Of a DNA stretch of 64,000 bases, positions 27,272 through 35,516 are shown piece after piece (position 1 is the first letter of the stretch; every line of letters begins with the position of its first letter). The notes under the pieces are model-generated. The model had not been told where the DNA came from. It worked only from the letters and a program-made list of their open reading frames with translations, and made no database searches. Source of the DNA: Albidovulum sp. (GTDB lineage Bacteria; Pseudomonadota; Alphaproteobacteria; Rhodobacterales; Rhodobacteraceae). Made by a program: the position numbers and the translations under genes. The stretch spans positions 280,749 to 344,748 of the forward strand of contig JAPPFL010000027.1 of NCBI GenBank assembly GCA_028823855.1, in the 5' to 3' direction.

Positions 27272-27296
27272 CGGGGAAGCCTGTACGGCTTCCCCG
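27272..27296 (-). terminator. Intercistronic hairpin between binding-protein and permease genes
   Basis: A perfect 10-bp stem (27272-27281 paired with 27287-27296, CGGGGAAGCC type) with a 5-nt loop lies 22 bases after the end of the binding-protein gene. On the transcribed minus strand no U-tract follows, so it is more likely a partial terminator or a 3'-end stabiliser of the binding-protein mRNA than a full terminator. Confidence 0.55.
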
Positions 27297-27318
27297 TGTC
27301 TTTTCTCAACTCAATTTT

Positions 27319-28683
27319 CTAGTTCATTACGATGCTGTCCGGGATTCGCGCATCCGCCTCGTCCAAGACATACGCTGCCGCCTCGGCAGCCGAAATCTGG
27401 CCCGTTTCCACGCCCTGCAGCGCTTCATAGATTATTTGGTTTAGCGCGCCGAAGTCGGGATGGTTGGGCATATAGTGGCTGAATTCAAGCAGCTCGGTGG
27501 CAAGCGCGAGCGACCACTCGGCGGCGTAGCGAGGATCTTCCAGCTGCGACTGCTTAATTCCGATGTGCGTCGTGGTGACCGCGTGGTTTGTATTCAATTC
27601 CGCATCGGAAGCATATCCGACGATTGTCGCGGCGATCTCCTGATGCTCTCCCGCGCCTACGCCGTAAACGATCGGGTGAGTTAGGCTGCCGGGACGTCCG
27701 CCCTCGACAGGAGCCGGCGCCGCTGTCCAGCCGAACAATTCGAAAAACCCTTCCTTGTCGCTGGGAACCCCGCGCGGAAATGCGTTGGAACCCAAATCCC
27801 AAACGCCGTACATCCACATGGCCGCATTGTTGTCCCGATAGAACTGATCGCGGATAAAGCTCCAATCCATAGAGGTATTGTTGCTGGGCGTAACCCCGTT
27901 TTGAACGTTTCGTTCGAACCAGCCGTAGGCGTCGGCAATTTTTGATTCCTCCAGAAGCAACTTACCTGTTTCCGGATCCACGAAACTGCTGCCGTACTGG
28001 TTGAAGATCATCAGATAGTCCGGGCCGCGCGAAGGCCGGTGCAGGATTCCGTATTCGGCATCGGTGTTTTCAACTATCTGCTGCGCGATATCCGCAATGC
28101 CGTCAAGCGTAACCTCCCCGGCGAGAACGCGTTCGTCGAGACTTTCGATCTCCTCGTCCGAAAAGCCGGCAGCCCTCATCAACCCTTTGTTGAAAAAGAA
28201 CATTCTGGCTTCGGCATCCTGAGGAACGGCGAAGCGGCGGCCGACGCACTCGGTCGATTTCCACAGAGAAGGAAATATATCGCCGAAGAACTGCGGATTC
28301 TCGTTCGTAAAGTCGGTCAGATCGAAGAGGTATCCCGGTTCAGCGAAAGCGCAAATCCACTCGTGAGCGGCGTGGAAAATGTCGGGTCCCTCGCCAATCG
28401 CATAGGCTCGAAGCAACCTTTCCGCATCGCTGTCATAGCCGCCCTGGTCGGGCTGCTCGTTGACCGTTATGGCGACTCGATAGTCCGCGCCATCCATTTC
28501 AAGCTGAGCGTTGAGACGGTTTGCGCCCTCCAATATGTTTCCCGGGCGCAGCGGGCCCGACGCGTCGGCTCGCGACCAGAGCGTGAGCTCAATAGTTTCC
28601 TGGGCGGACGCGCCCACCGCCGGTATCGACAAAGCTAACGCGAATGACGCAACTGTTACAGAGAGCAACGAAGACTTAGTCAT
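27319..28683 (-). CDS. Sugar ABC transporter extracellular solute-binding protein
   Basis: This periplasmic binding protein (454 aa) is for a CUT1 importer. The signal peptide is MTKSSLLSVTVASFALALSI ending at ASA-Q, and mature ETIELTLWSRADASG starts the type I binding fold. Further family features are GPDIFHAAHEW, FAVPQDAEARMFFFNK and MWMYGVWDLGSNA. The start at 28683 is preceded by GGGAGA at 7-12 nt; a longer frame to 28797 has no such signal. First gene of the operon with the two permeases and the ATPase. The ligand is unknown; a sugar or polyol is implied by the family. No regulator gene adjoins. Confidence 0.92.
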   Translation of the reverse strand: MTKSSLLSVTVASFALALSIPAVGASAQETIELTLWSRADASGPLRPGNILEGANRLNAQLEMDGADYRVAITVNEQPDQGGYDSDAERLLRAYAIGEGPDIFHAAHEWICAFAEPGYLFDLTDFTNENPQFFGDIFPSLWKSTECVGRRFAVPQDAEARMFFFNKGLMRAAGFSDEEIESLDERVLAGEVTLDGIADIAQQIVENTDAEYGILHRPSRGPDYLMIFNQYGSSFVDPETGKLLLEESKIADAYGWFERNVQNGVTPSNNTSMDWSFIRDQFYRDNNAAMWMYGVWDLGSNAFPRGVPSDKEGFFELFGWTAAPAPVEGGRPGSLTHPIVYGVGAGEHQEIAATIVGYASDAELNTNHAVTTTHIGIKQSQLEDPRYAAEWSLALATELLEFSHYMPNHPDFGALNQIIYEALQGVETGQISAAEAAAYVLDEADARIPDSIVMN

Positions 28684-29070
28684 GGCTTTATCTCCCTTTT
28701 TCCTTTTTGGCCGGCGACTCCGCCGGCGAATTTTCTGCATGGCAAGATTGGTACGCGGCATCAGATCGCATTTCCGCAATTTCAAATCCATAGCCAATGC
28801 GGATTATTCACTGAATTTTCACAATGGGCAAGTGAATATTTAGCGAACATCTCATGCGCATGCGGATCAAATGAGGCACAAAAAAGTTGCGTGAATTCAG
28901 CAAGGCGACTCCAGGCACGTTGAATCGAAACCGGGCATAGTTCCGGAACGACCCAAGCCTTCGAATCTCCCGGACAAATTCTGAACCGGGCGGCGAAACG
29001 CAGGGGAAGCTTCGCCAGCCGAAGGAATTCGAATACCCTTGCTGCAAGAGTGCGAATCGCTGCCGCCTTG
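28684..29070 (-). other. Upstream region of the sugar ABC operon
   Basis: This 390-base gap should hold the promoter of the ABC operon. No clear sigma-70 boxes, LacI-like operator or gene were recognised. A short frame on the minus strand (28808-29095) carries no motif and overlaps the end of the broken dctM gene. Confidence 0.3.
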
Positions 29071-30341
29071 TCAGTTCGCTATATTCGGAAGCCATGTCGC
29101 CGCTGGCAGGAATGCGATCATCGGAAGTCCAAAAATTATTTCGACTACTACAAACGATGGCATTTCGCGAAACGCCTTTTCCGGATTTTCCCTAGCAACT
29201 CCCGCCTGTGCGTAGACGCCGACGCAAACCGGCGGTGTATTCATTCCGATGCCGGCAAACGCCGCGAAGACCGCGTAGCGGCGGAGGATATCCAGATTCA
29301 GCGAAGGCGCGAGAGCTGCGAATATAGGTACGGTTAATTGGAATACCGGAACGATTTCTTTAAACGTTCCTAGAATTAGGCAAATTACGCCGACCTACAG
29401 CCGGAACATCGGTGGCGTGCCGCCGATTTGCATAAGGAACGAAATTGTTTTTGCGGCGTCTGGCTGTAGGTCAAAACAACGCTGAGACAAGTCGCCATCG
29501 CAATGATAGCGAAGATCACGGCCGTAATTCGGGCTGTTTCTCGTAGCGCGTGAACGATGCCTAGGCTCGCAAGCTGTCGATTGACGACTATGCCGATCAG
29601 GATGGCCCAAACTCCCGCGACCGCCGCGGTCTCCGAAAGCGTAAGCGGTTCGGCGCAAGTCCCGCCGAGGATGATGACCGGCGTAAACAACCCCGGCTAA
29701 GCGGACGGGAATTCGCACAGCCGGTCGCCGAAGCTCGAACGATGCCGATTGCGAAGATGCCTGCATTTCCATGTAACGACGCAGGACAGAATAATTGTTG
29801 GCACAGATCCAGATATAGAGCCCGCGGCGAAAGCGCGGGACACCGGCACATCAGCTAGAGCGCTGAATAAAATTGCTTCGTTCGACGACGGGATCAAAGC
29901 TTCGAGAACAGCCGCCGACCCCGAGAGAGCGATGGCGAAGGGCCTTGGGTAGCCTTTCGACATCATCTGGGGAATCATAATGGTTCCCGGTGCGGCGATA
30001 GCCGCCAGAATCGAGCCGCAGAACGCGGTTTAAAAAAATCCCATCGCCAAAATAATTGCTATTCCCAGTCCGCTTGGTCAGCGGCCTACAACCGTCGCTG
30101 CAATATGGACTAGGCGCGCGGCGGCTCCGCCGCGAAGCATCGCCATGCCGGTAAAGATAAAGAGCGGAACTGCGATAAGTACATGCTTCGTCATGGAACC
30201 GAAGGCCGATAGGATTAACGTGGAACATGGAAGATTCATCCGCCAAATCGCAATGATTGCGCTTCAAATGCCAAAAACCATAAAAGTCTCAACGGAAAGC
30301 GCAAGAAGGACTGCCGAAATTGCAGATGCGGCCATGTTCAT
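29071..30341 (-). pseudogene. TRAP transporter large permease DctM, frameshifted
   Basis: This is a former 12-TM permease of a tripartite (TRAP) carboxylate importer. The ATG at 30341 still has AGGAGG 8 nt upstream and starts MNMAASAISAVLLALSVETF, but a TGA comes after VFGI. Further on, in other frames, recognisable pieces follow in order: TIMIPQMMSKGYPRPFAIAL, EALIPSSNE (family: GILIPPSIP), MFTPVIILGGTCAEPLTLSE, a hydrophobic run, and the C-terminus SFVVVEIIFGLPMIAFLPA ending NIAN at 29074. Several frameshifts and the stop kill the gene. It pairs with the broken dctQ upstream. Confidence 0.82.
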
Positions 30342-30412
30342 GGCCGTGCCTCCTTTTGGGAGCCGACGATGGCGGCAATAGATTCCAAAACAAGACCAGC
30401 TGAAGACATGGC

Positions 30413-30849
30413 TTAGTCAGAGAATACCGCGGGATAGGCCAAATACATCCACCAAATCGGGATTTCGAGTTCCATTGACAGGCCGAGGCGCCTGAACAGC
30501 GCAACCGCGTCATTGCCGGCAACGAGAAAAACGATGCCGCCAACTAGCATAGCCGCGAATACCGCTAGTCGAAGAAAATTAAGTAGGCGGCCGGACAAAT
30601 GGCTTGGCGGAAGGTCGATCTTGATGTGCGGCCCGGAACGCAGAATCGGTCCGAGCACCGGAATCACCTTCCAAGGCACCAGAGCCGGCGGAAGCAAAAG
30701 CCAGTCGTAGCCAGAACCGCTGAAATAGCGAGTAACCGCGCCGAGGGTTAGCGCCAAGACAATACTCCGACAATTCCAGTAGAGAGCGCCGGAACGATGA
30801 CTTCATCGGCTCCGTTGACAGCCCCCAATGGATATTGATTCGGCTGCAT
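30413..30849 (-). pseudogene. TRAP transporter small permease DctQ, frameshifted
   Basis: This is the small 4-TM subunit of the same TRAP system. From the ATG at 30849 the frame reads through VNGADEVIVPALSTGIVGVL to a stop. A second frame continues with LALTLGAVTRYFSGSGYDW (family: VLRYFFNSGLSWSEEL), then GPHIKIDLPPSHLSGRLL (family: GGHIRVDLLVDRLP), a hydrophobic helix, and LEIPIWWMYLAYPAVF (family: IPMAWVYLALPVGF). The order and spacing fit DctQ. One frameshift near 30770 separates the halves. It sits 72 nt before the broken dctM. Confidence 0.78.
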
Positions 30850-30921
30850 GGTTGAATTTACCGACTGTAATTGCGGCGCAGCGCGCCCCTGCGGTCTTGG
30901 GGCGAGCCGCGGCTGGTTGAT

Positions 30922-31062
30922 TTAGTTTGCCGCAGAATCTCGCGCGGTCCGCAGTGCGTCCGCATCGATCTTGTCGGCGATCTCCGGGACAACTTTCTCG
31001 TTCATGGCAGCATCGAATTTTGCCTTTGCATCACCGTAGAGGAAAGTCGCGATTCCGCCGTG
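30922..31062 (-). pseudogene. Possible tail of a TRAP binding protein (DctP-like)
   Basis: A minus-strand frame reading FLYGDAKAKFDAAMNEKVVP then EIADKIDADALRTARDSAAN and a TAA has the look of a real C-terminus. It lies right in front of dctQ, where dctP normally is. No other DctP motif can be found further upstream, so the family is inferred mostly from position. Confidence 0.3.
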
Positions 31063-31263
31063 ATCGCAAGGAGGCTGGCGGCCCTAACCCTGACTGGGCG
31101 CGTGACGCCGGGGCCTGACCCGGAATCCTTCTTCTCCGATGTCGAGATCGCCATTCTCGCGGACTTCGCGAAGGAGCGCCGAATCTCCGGCCGGGCAGTC
31201 TCGGCGCCGCCATGGGGCCGGGATCGGAAAAGCGATGTAAAAGCTGTTGAGTTCCGACTAAAT

Positions 31264-31695
31264 TTAACACCAATAGGCACGCAGCGGGCTTCCGCGCTTC
31301 GAAAAATTCGGAGGCGAAACCGCGGGCATGGACGGCGTCGTATCCGCGGAAAGGGTCTCGCGGCTGAACCTGCCGATCCATTCCGGCCGCTTGGCGGCGC
31401 CACCTGCGGTGGCGAAGATGATGCCGACCCGCGCCGCGTTGGCCGGCATCCATACCGAGAGGGAGTCGATGGCTCCCTCGACGAGGAGTGCGGTTCCGGA
31501 GTCCGCCCGCCGCGCGATTCAAAAGCCGACCTTGGCCTCGAAGTGCCGCGGTCCCGCCGGTTCGGCACCGGTTTTCCCGCCGCCCCGGGCGCAAGCTTCC
31601 CGGATCTGCTGCTTCGAGGTCTTGTCTCGGCACTCCAGATCGGCAACGTCGCCATACTCCCTTAAGTACTCGTCGAGAATCTCCTCCATTGAGGC
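31264..31695 (-). pseudogene. Toprim-domain (DUF3991-like) protein remnant
   Basis: On the minus strand one frame reads RHFEAKVGF, a TGA, then IARRADSGTALLVEGAIDSL. It continues SVWMPANAARVGIIFATAGG, then KRPEWIGRFSRETLSADTTP. This follows the Toprim pattern of plasmid/mobile-element primase-like proteins: a beta strand ending in EGAIDALS, a TSGA turn, LPxWIxRF, then the DxD stretch (CAYDADETGD), here degraded to SADTTPS. The stop and the loss of the acidic pair make it non-functional. It suggests a former integrated mobile element. The rest of such an element was not recognised. Confidence 0.42.
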
Positions 31696-32799
31696 AACGG
31701 ATTCAGCGTTCGCCCTCGGCGGGATGCTTCAGCACTTTTTCGGCCTAGGATTGAGGCCGTTTCATTGGGGCGCATGCCCGTCCCCGTCCAAACTACAAGG
31801 CCGATAGTCCGCCTGGTCGCTGCGTCCGACCACTGCCTTGATGCAGTCCACGAAGCGCGGGCTGCCTTGTGAACATCGTCCGCACGAGGAGAGGCGTGCG
31901 CTTGCCGCCGCCGATGCGGTGCGGCCTTGCTCCCGACAATTCCCCGCAGCTACATGCGTTCCGAGTCGGTCAACATGAGACGGCAGAGAATACCGCCTGC
32001 TTCCTGCATCTTCCTGATTCCGAGGCTGCGTGACCGCCGGTTCCGCAGCGCGCCCGGCCGTTTATTTCTCCTGGAGCGGACAATCGCCAGACACGGTGCG
32101 CCAAATCAATTTGACAAGGCGGCGATGGGCGCGACGCCTTCGATCGAACCACAGGATTCTTCGATGACGAGGCATTTGTCTCAATGCAAGCTTGCGGATC
32201 CAAGCAATCCCTTTGAAAACTGTTGGCCGGTTGGCCAGGCTGACAACGTTCGTTCAGCCTTTCGCCCGTTTACGGGGAGGTTCTTTCGTCCCGCTTACGG
32301 GTAATCGCACGCCTGACTTGCTCTGAAAGCGGCGAGAGCTGCCGACGGGAGCCGGAGTTTGCCCGGAAGTCGATCGGTCCGGCCGGAAATGGGCAATCCG
32401 GAGAAATCCGAGCGCTACAGCGCAGCGAGGATGCACGAAACGTGGTCGGGATGATGGGATGTTTGCCGGACCGTTTCCGCCGCTGCGCTCGCTAAATTAG
32501 CGTATGGTCAATCTCGAATTATGCAAGAGATCCGGCAATTTCTATAGGATCCTGCAAAGGGGGATGGATTTGTCGAAAAAGAATCTAGAGACTTGCCTGG
32601 CAAAGCGATGGCGCAATCAGAATGCCTAAAATATTATCGAAGGACTCAACGAGTACGCCGATGATTTCAACTTGCGGAAACGGCCTCGCGGACGCCGCCG
32701 AGAATAGGAAAAATATCAATTGCAAAAATTGATTCGAATTGTTTGCGCGACCGGCGGATTCGAGAGCCGGATGCCTCGGCGTTCGGTTGGTACAACCGT
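31696..32799. other. Decayed stretch without recognisable genes
   Basis: About 1.1 kb, GC-rich on its left part and more AT-rich from about 32480, with stops in all frames at short intervals except for small unassignable frames. Nothing with a family motif was seen. It probably continues the mobile-element wreck upstream and includes the promoter of the EamA gene at its right end. Confidence 0.4.
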
Positions 32800-33717
32800 A
32801 TGAATTCTCGGTCGCCTTCATCTAGAACCTTGACTGGCGGCCTCCTGATTATTGGCTCGATGTCGATTATCGGATTTGTCGATAATTTAGTGCCATTCAT
32901 TGCGAAAGATTTCGGAGTCTGGCAATTTCACGCGATACGTTCCGCGCTGGCGGTTCCGGTAGTCGTTTTATTGCTCCGTTTCAAAGGTAGAACTCCGTTT
33001 CCGAAACACTTTGGAAAGGTAGCGGTCCGGTCAATTCTCGTCGCGAGTTCAATGCTGCTGTATTTCGGTTCGCTAGCACTCATGCCGATAGCCGAGGCCG
33101 GCGCGGCGCTGTTCTCCTCGCCGATTTTCGTGCTGGTCTTTTCAGTGGTACTTTTCCGCACGCCAGTAGGAATATGGCGAATATTTGCTATAGCTCTGGG
33201 TTTCTGCGGCGTACTACTAGTCTTGAAACCGGACTTGGCGAATTTGGACGCGGCCGCAATATTTCCGATTGCTGCGTCAGTTCTATATGGGCTCGGACAA
33301 CTTGTAACCCGGCACTGGTGTTCAGATGAAGATACGATGGTAGTATTGCTCGGGTTCTTCGTCGCAATTGGGTGCGGCGGAGCGATAGGCCTCGCCGCGT
33401 TTACATTTGCTCCGATACCGGAGGCATGGGATCAGGCGGGGCCTTTTTTTGTCAGAGGATGGCAGCCGCCGACCTGGGAATTTGCGCTTTGGACTTGCAT
33501 CCAGGCATTTGGGTCTCTTGTTGCGGTTGGCGGGATAATCAAGGGCTACCAGATAGCTGAGCCAACTCTTGTCGGCGTATTTGAATACAGTTTTCTCCTG
33601 TTCGCCGGGTTTTGGGGATGGGCGATTTGGCGAGTTCTGCCGGATTCTCTGGCGTTGCTTGGAATCGCCGCCATTGTTCTCGCAGGAATTGTCATAACCG
33701 TTCGCTCGAGATTCTAG
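32800..33717 (+). CDS. EamA/DMT-family membrane transporter
   Basis: This drug/metabolite-superfamily exporter has ten predicted membrane helices in two EamA halves, 305 residues. Pieces typical of the family: FHAIRSALAVPVVVLLL, YFGSLALMPIAEAGAALFSS (end of the first half), PVGIWRIFAIALGFCGVLLVL with KPD, and in the second half GIIKGYQIAEPTLVGVFEYS and AIWRVLPDSLALLGIAAIVLAG. The ATG at 32800 is preferred because residues before it lack homology; a TTG at 32743 is also in frame. The substrate is unknown. It is intact though surrounded by decayed sequence on both sides. Confidence 0.88.
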   Translation: MNSRSPSSRTLTGGLLIIGSMSIIGFVDNLVPFIAKDFGVWQFHAIRSALAVPVVVLLLRFKGRTPFPKHFGKVAVRSILVASSMLLYFGSLALMPIAEAGAALFSSPIFVLVFSVVLFRTPVGIWRIFAIALGFCGVLLVLKPDLANLDAAAIFPIAASVLYGLGQLVTRHWCSDEDTMVVLLGFFVAIGCGGAIGLAAFTFAPIPEAWDQAGPFFVRGWQPPTWEFALWTCIQAFGSLVAVGGIIKGYQIAEPTLVGVFEYSFLLFAGFWGWAIWRVLPDSLALLGIAAIVLAGIVITVRSRF

Positions 33718-33938
33718 CAAATGCCTGCGCCGGAAAATCGAGCAGAATTCCGCAGCTGGATTTTCGCTCGGCAATCGAACACTGCACTTCGTCGTTTCCG
33801 CTATTTTCGAAACTCAGTTCTTCACAACTAAGGCGACAGTTCTCGGATTGGCAGATAGATTGCCAAAGGGTTTAGGCCCAAAACGAATATGTCTGCCGCG
33901 ATTTTCAAGCATGCAGTTTGCCGCAACCTGAGGAGCCG

Positions 33939-34219
33939 AGCAAAGCCGCCGTACAGCAACTGACCGTGGCCCTTGCGATTGCATGGGCGGAAGACGGCAT
34001 CCGTGTCAACGCGGCGGCTCCAAAGTCCAACGCGATCAAGCTGTCGGTCGTAAGCCGATAGGACGCGGCTTTTGCCGCCGCGGCCGTTGCTCGCTCGCCG
34101 ATGCGCGGACGGAGAAAGCAAGGCACATAGCAGGGCCTGGAAAGTACTTTGCCTCGCACGCAGCCGACTTCATGACGAGAGCCTGCTTCGCCGTTGAGGG
34201 ACGGTACTCGGTTGCCTGA
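33939..34219 (+). pseudogene. Short-chain dehydrogenase (SDR) C-terminal fragment, decayed
   Basis: The fragment begins at the helix after the catalytic Tyr: SKAAVQQLTVALAIAWAEDG then IRVNAAAPKS (family: GIRVNAVAPG). A stop follows after KLSVVSR, then DAAFAAAAVARSPMRG. In another frame come YFASHAADFMTRACFAVEGR and YSVA (family: LASHAADFMTGAVLAVDGGYSVA). The N-terminal Rossmann half is absent. At least one stop and one frameshift are present. The fragment is a different SDR subgroup from the intact SDR at 12.5 kb. Confidence 0.78.
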
Positions 34220-34703
34220 AATTCCGGTTTCGCGGGCGGTTGCAGGTTCCGGTCTTAAGGCTAAACTAAAAATTACTTTCAATCGGCGCGGCGTTAATCG
34301 GCGCTGGTTCGCCGCTACAGTGCGCGCCGAGGCACTTCAAATGCTCAAAATGCAAGTGCGCGGCGTCCTAGCGTCAAGCGCAAGCTGCAATTCCGAAAGG
34401 GCTACGGATATCTGTGTCGGCAAGGCCTACGGAACGCAGTCGATACCGCTATTTGACGAAAGCATTGACATCGTTTTCGCGACCTCGCTCAACCGTCCGA
34501 TATTCTCTTTGGCCAGACACGATTCCCGGCCGCAAAAGGGATCCATTGCGCCTATGGCTTCTGGGAAAAATATATCTGGTCTTGGTGAATTGACTTTCGC
34601 GATCTCCTTCTGGTTCGGATTCATGAGTACCAATCCCGTTTAATTGATTTGCGTATAGCGCGGCGAATCGATTTTATGCGGATGCGGCAATGAGGCTCGG
34701 GCC
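34220..34703 (+). other. Gene-free stretch
   Basis: A plus-strand frame spans most of this gap, but its product has no recognisable motif, and a shorter minus-strand frame is equally meaningless. The final ~60 bases before 34704 carry the leader of the DsbD-like gene. Otherwise nothing is seen. Confidence 0.35.
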
Positions 34704-35516
34704 ATGAAAAGAAGATGTATTTGGATTGCGCTGGCAGTCGCGATAGCGGCAATCGATACGGCGAGCGGCATGAATTTGTCGGCTCGCTTAGAATTCCTAC
34801 CTGGTTGGCGACACGTCGACGAAACCGGAGAATATCACGTCGCCGGGATACGAATGAAGTTGGACGATGGCTGGAAGACGTACTGGCGCGTGCCGGGCGA
34901 AGGAGGAATTAGCCCGCAGGTCGAAATTGAATCTTCCGAAAATTTGAGCGGGGTAAGCTTACTTTTTCCTAGTCCAAAAGTGTTTGAGCAAAACGGAATG
35001 CTGATATTCGGCTATGAGCGGGAAGTCCTGTTTCCGTTAATAATCTATCCGGAGATCAACGATACTCCAATTTTTTTCGAGGCGAATTTCTACGGCGGGA
35101 TCTGCGAAGAAGTTTGCATCCCGGTTTCGTTCCCCTTTTCCGCTTCGCTGCCGCCGCATGAAAAAGCAGACGACGAAATTCTGAACGCACTGGACCTAGT
35201 CCCTAAAGAATGGAACGCGTCCGAAGGACCAGCCGTAGAATGCGCCTTCGAATTTTCCGATTTCGGCCTCTTCGCTAAGGCGCGTTTGCCGATACCAAAT
35301 TCGCTTGGGCCGGATTACGTAGTTTTCGAATACGCAGACGACTGGATCCGCTTCGGGCGCTCCCAGGTTAGCAGGCCGAAATCCAGTTTGCTGGAAGCTA
35401 GTTCGGCGGTATATTTCGGCGCCCGGAAAGATCTGCAACTGACCACGTCAAAGCTGCGAATTACGGTGCTTTCTCAAAGTGAAGTGGTCGACATTAAGGG
35501 CTGCGGATCGTCTTAA
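34704..35516 (+). CDS. Secreted protein with DsbD N-terminal-like (thiol:disulfide interchange) domain
   Basis: This 270-residue periplasmic protein has a signal peptide (MKRRCIWIALAVAIAAIDTASG). It resembles the N-terminal sensor domain of DsbD/ScsB-type proteins: VAGIRMKLDDGWKTYWRVPGEGG, then a YEREVLFPL strand and FYGGICEEVCIPVSFPF, the Cys pair region (family: YGVCKDVCVPA). The membrane electron-transfer domain and the thioredoxin domain of full DsbD are absent, so this is a stand-alone domain. Such proteins in Alphaproteobacteria are annotated as DsbD-domain proteins of unknown role. Its last 69 nt overlap the end of the convergent RND pump gene. Confidence 0.83.
   Translation: MKRRCIWIALAVAIAAIDTASGMNLSARLEFLPGWRHVDETGEYHVAGIRMKLDDGWKTYWRVPGEGGISPQVEIESSENLSGVSLLFPSPKVFEQNGMLIFGYEREVLFPLIIYPEINDTPIFFEANFYGGICEEVCIPVSFPFSASLPPHEKADDEILNALDLVPKEWNASEGPAVECAFEFSDFGLFAKARLPIPNSLGPDYVVFEYADDWIRFGRSQVSRPKSSLLEASSAVYFGARKDLQLTTSKLRITVLSQSEVVDIKGCGSS

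Noticed and set aside
31002-31655. A 217-codon minus-strand open frame
   Set aside because: Composition is extreme in Arg, Ser and Pro, with no motif; the Toprim-like reading is in a different frame of the same strand.
32585-32821. Small minus-strand frame with a hydrophobic middle
   Set aside because: No ribosome binding site or motif; it overlaps the start of the EamA gene on the other strand.
34194-34643. A 149-codon plus-strand frame
   Set aside because: No motif, low-quality composition, and it starts inside the SDR fragment.
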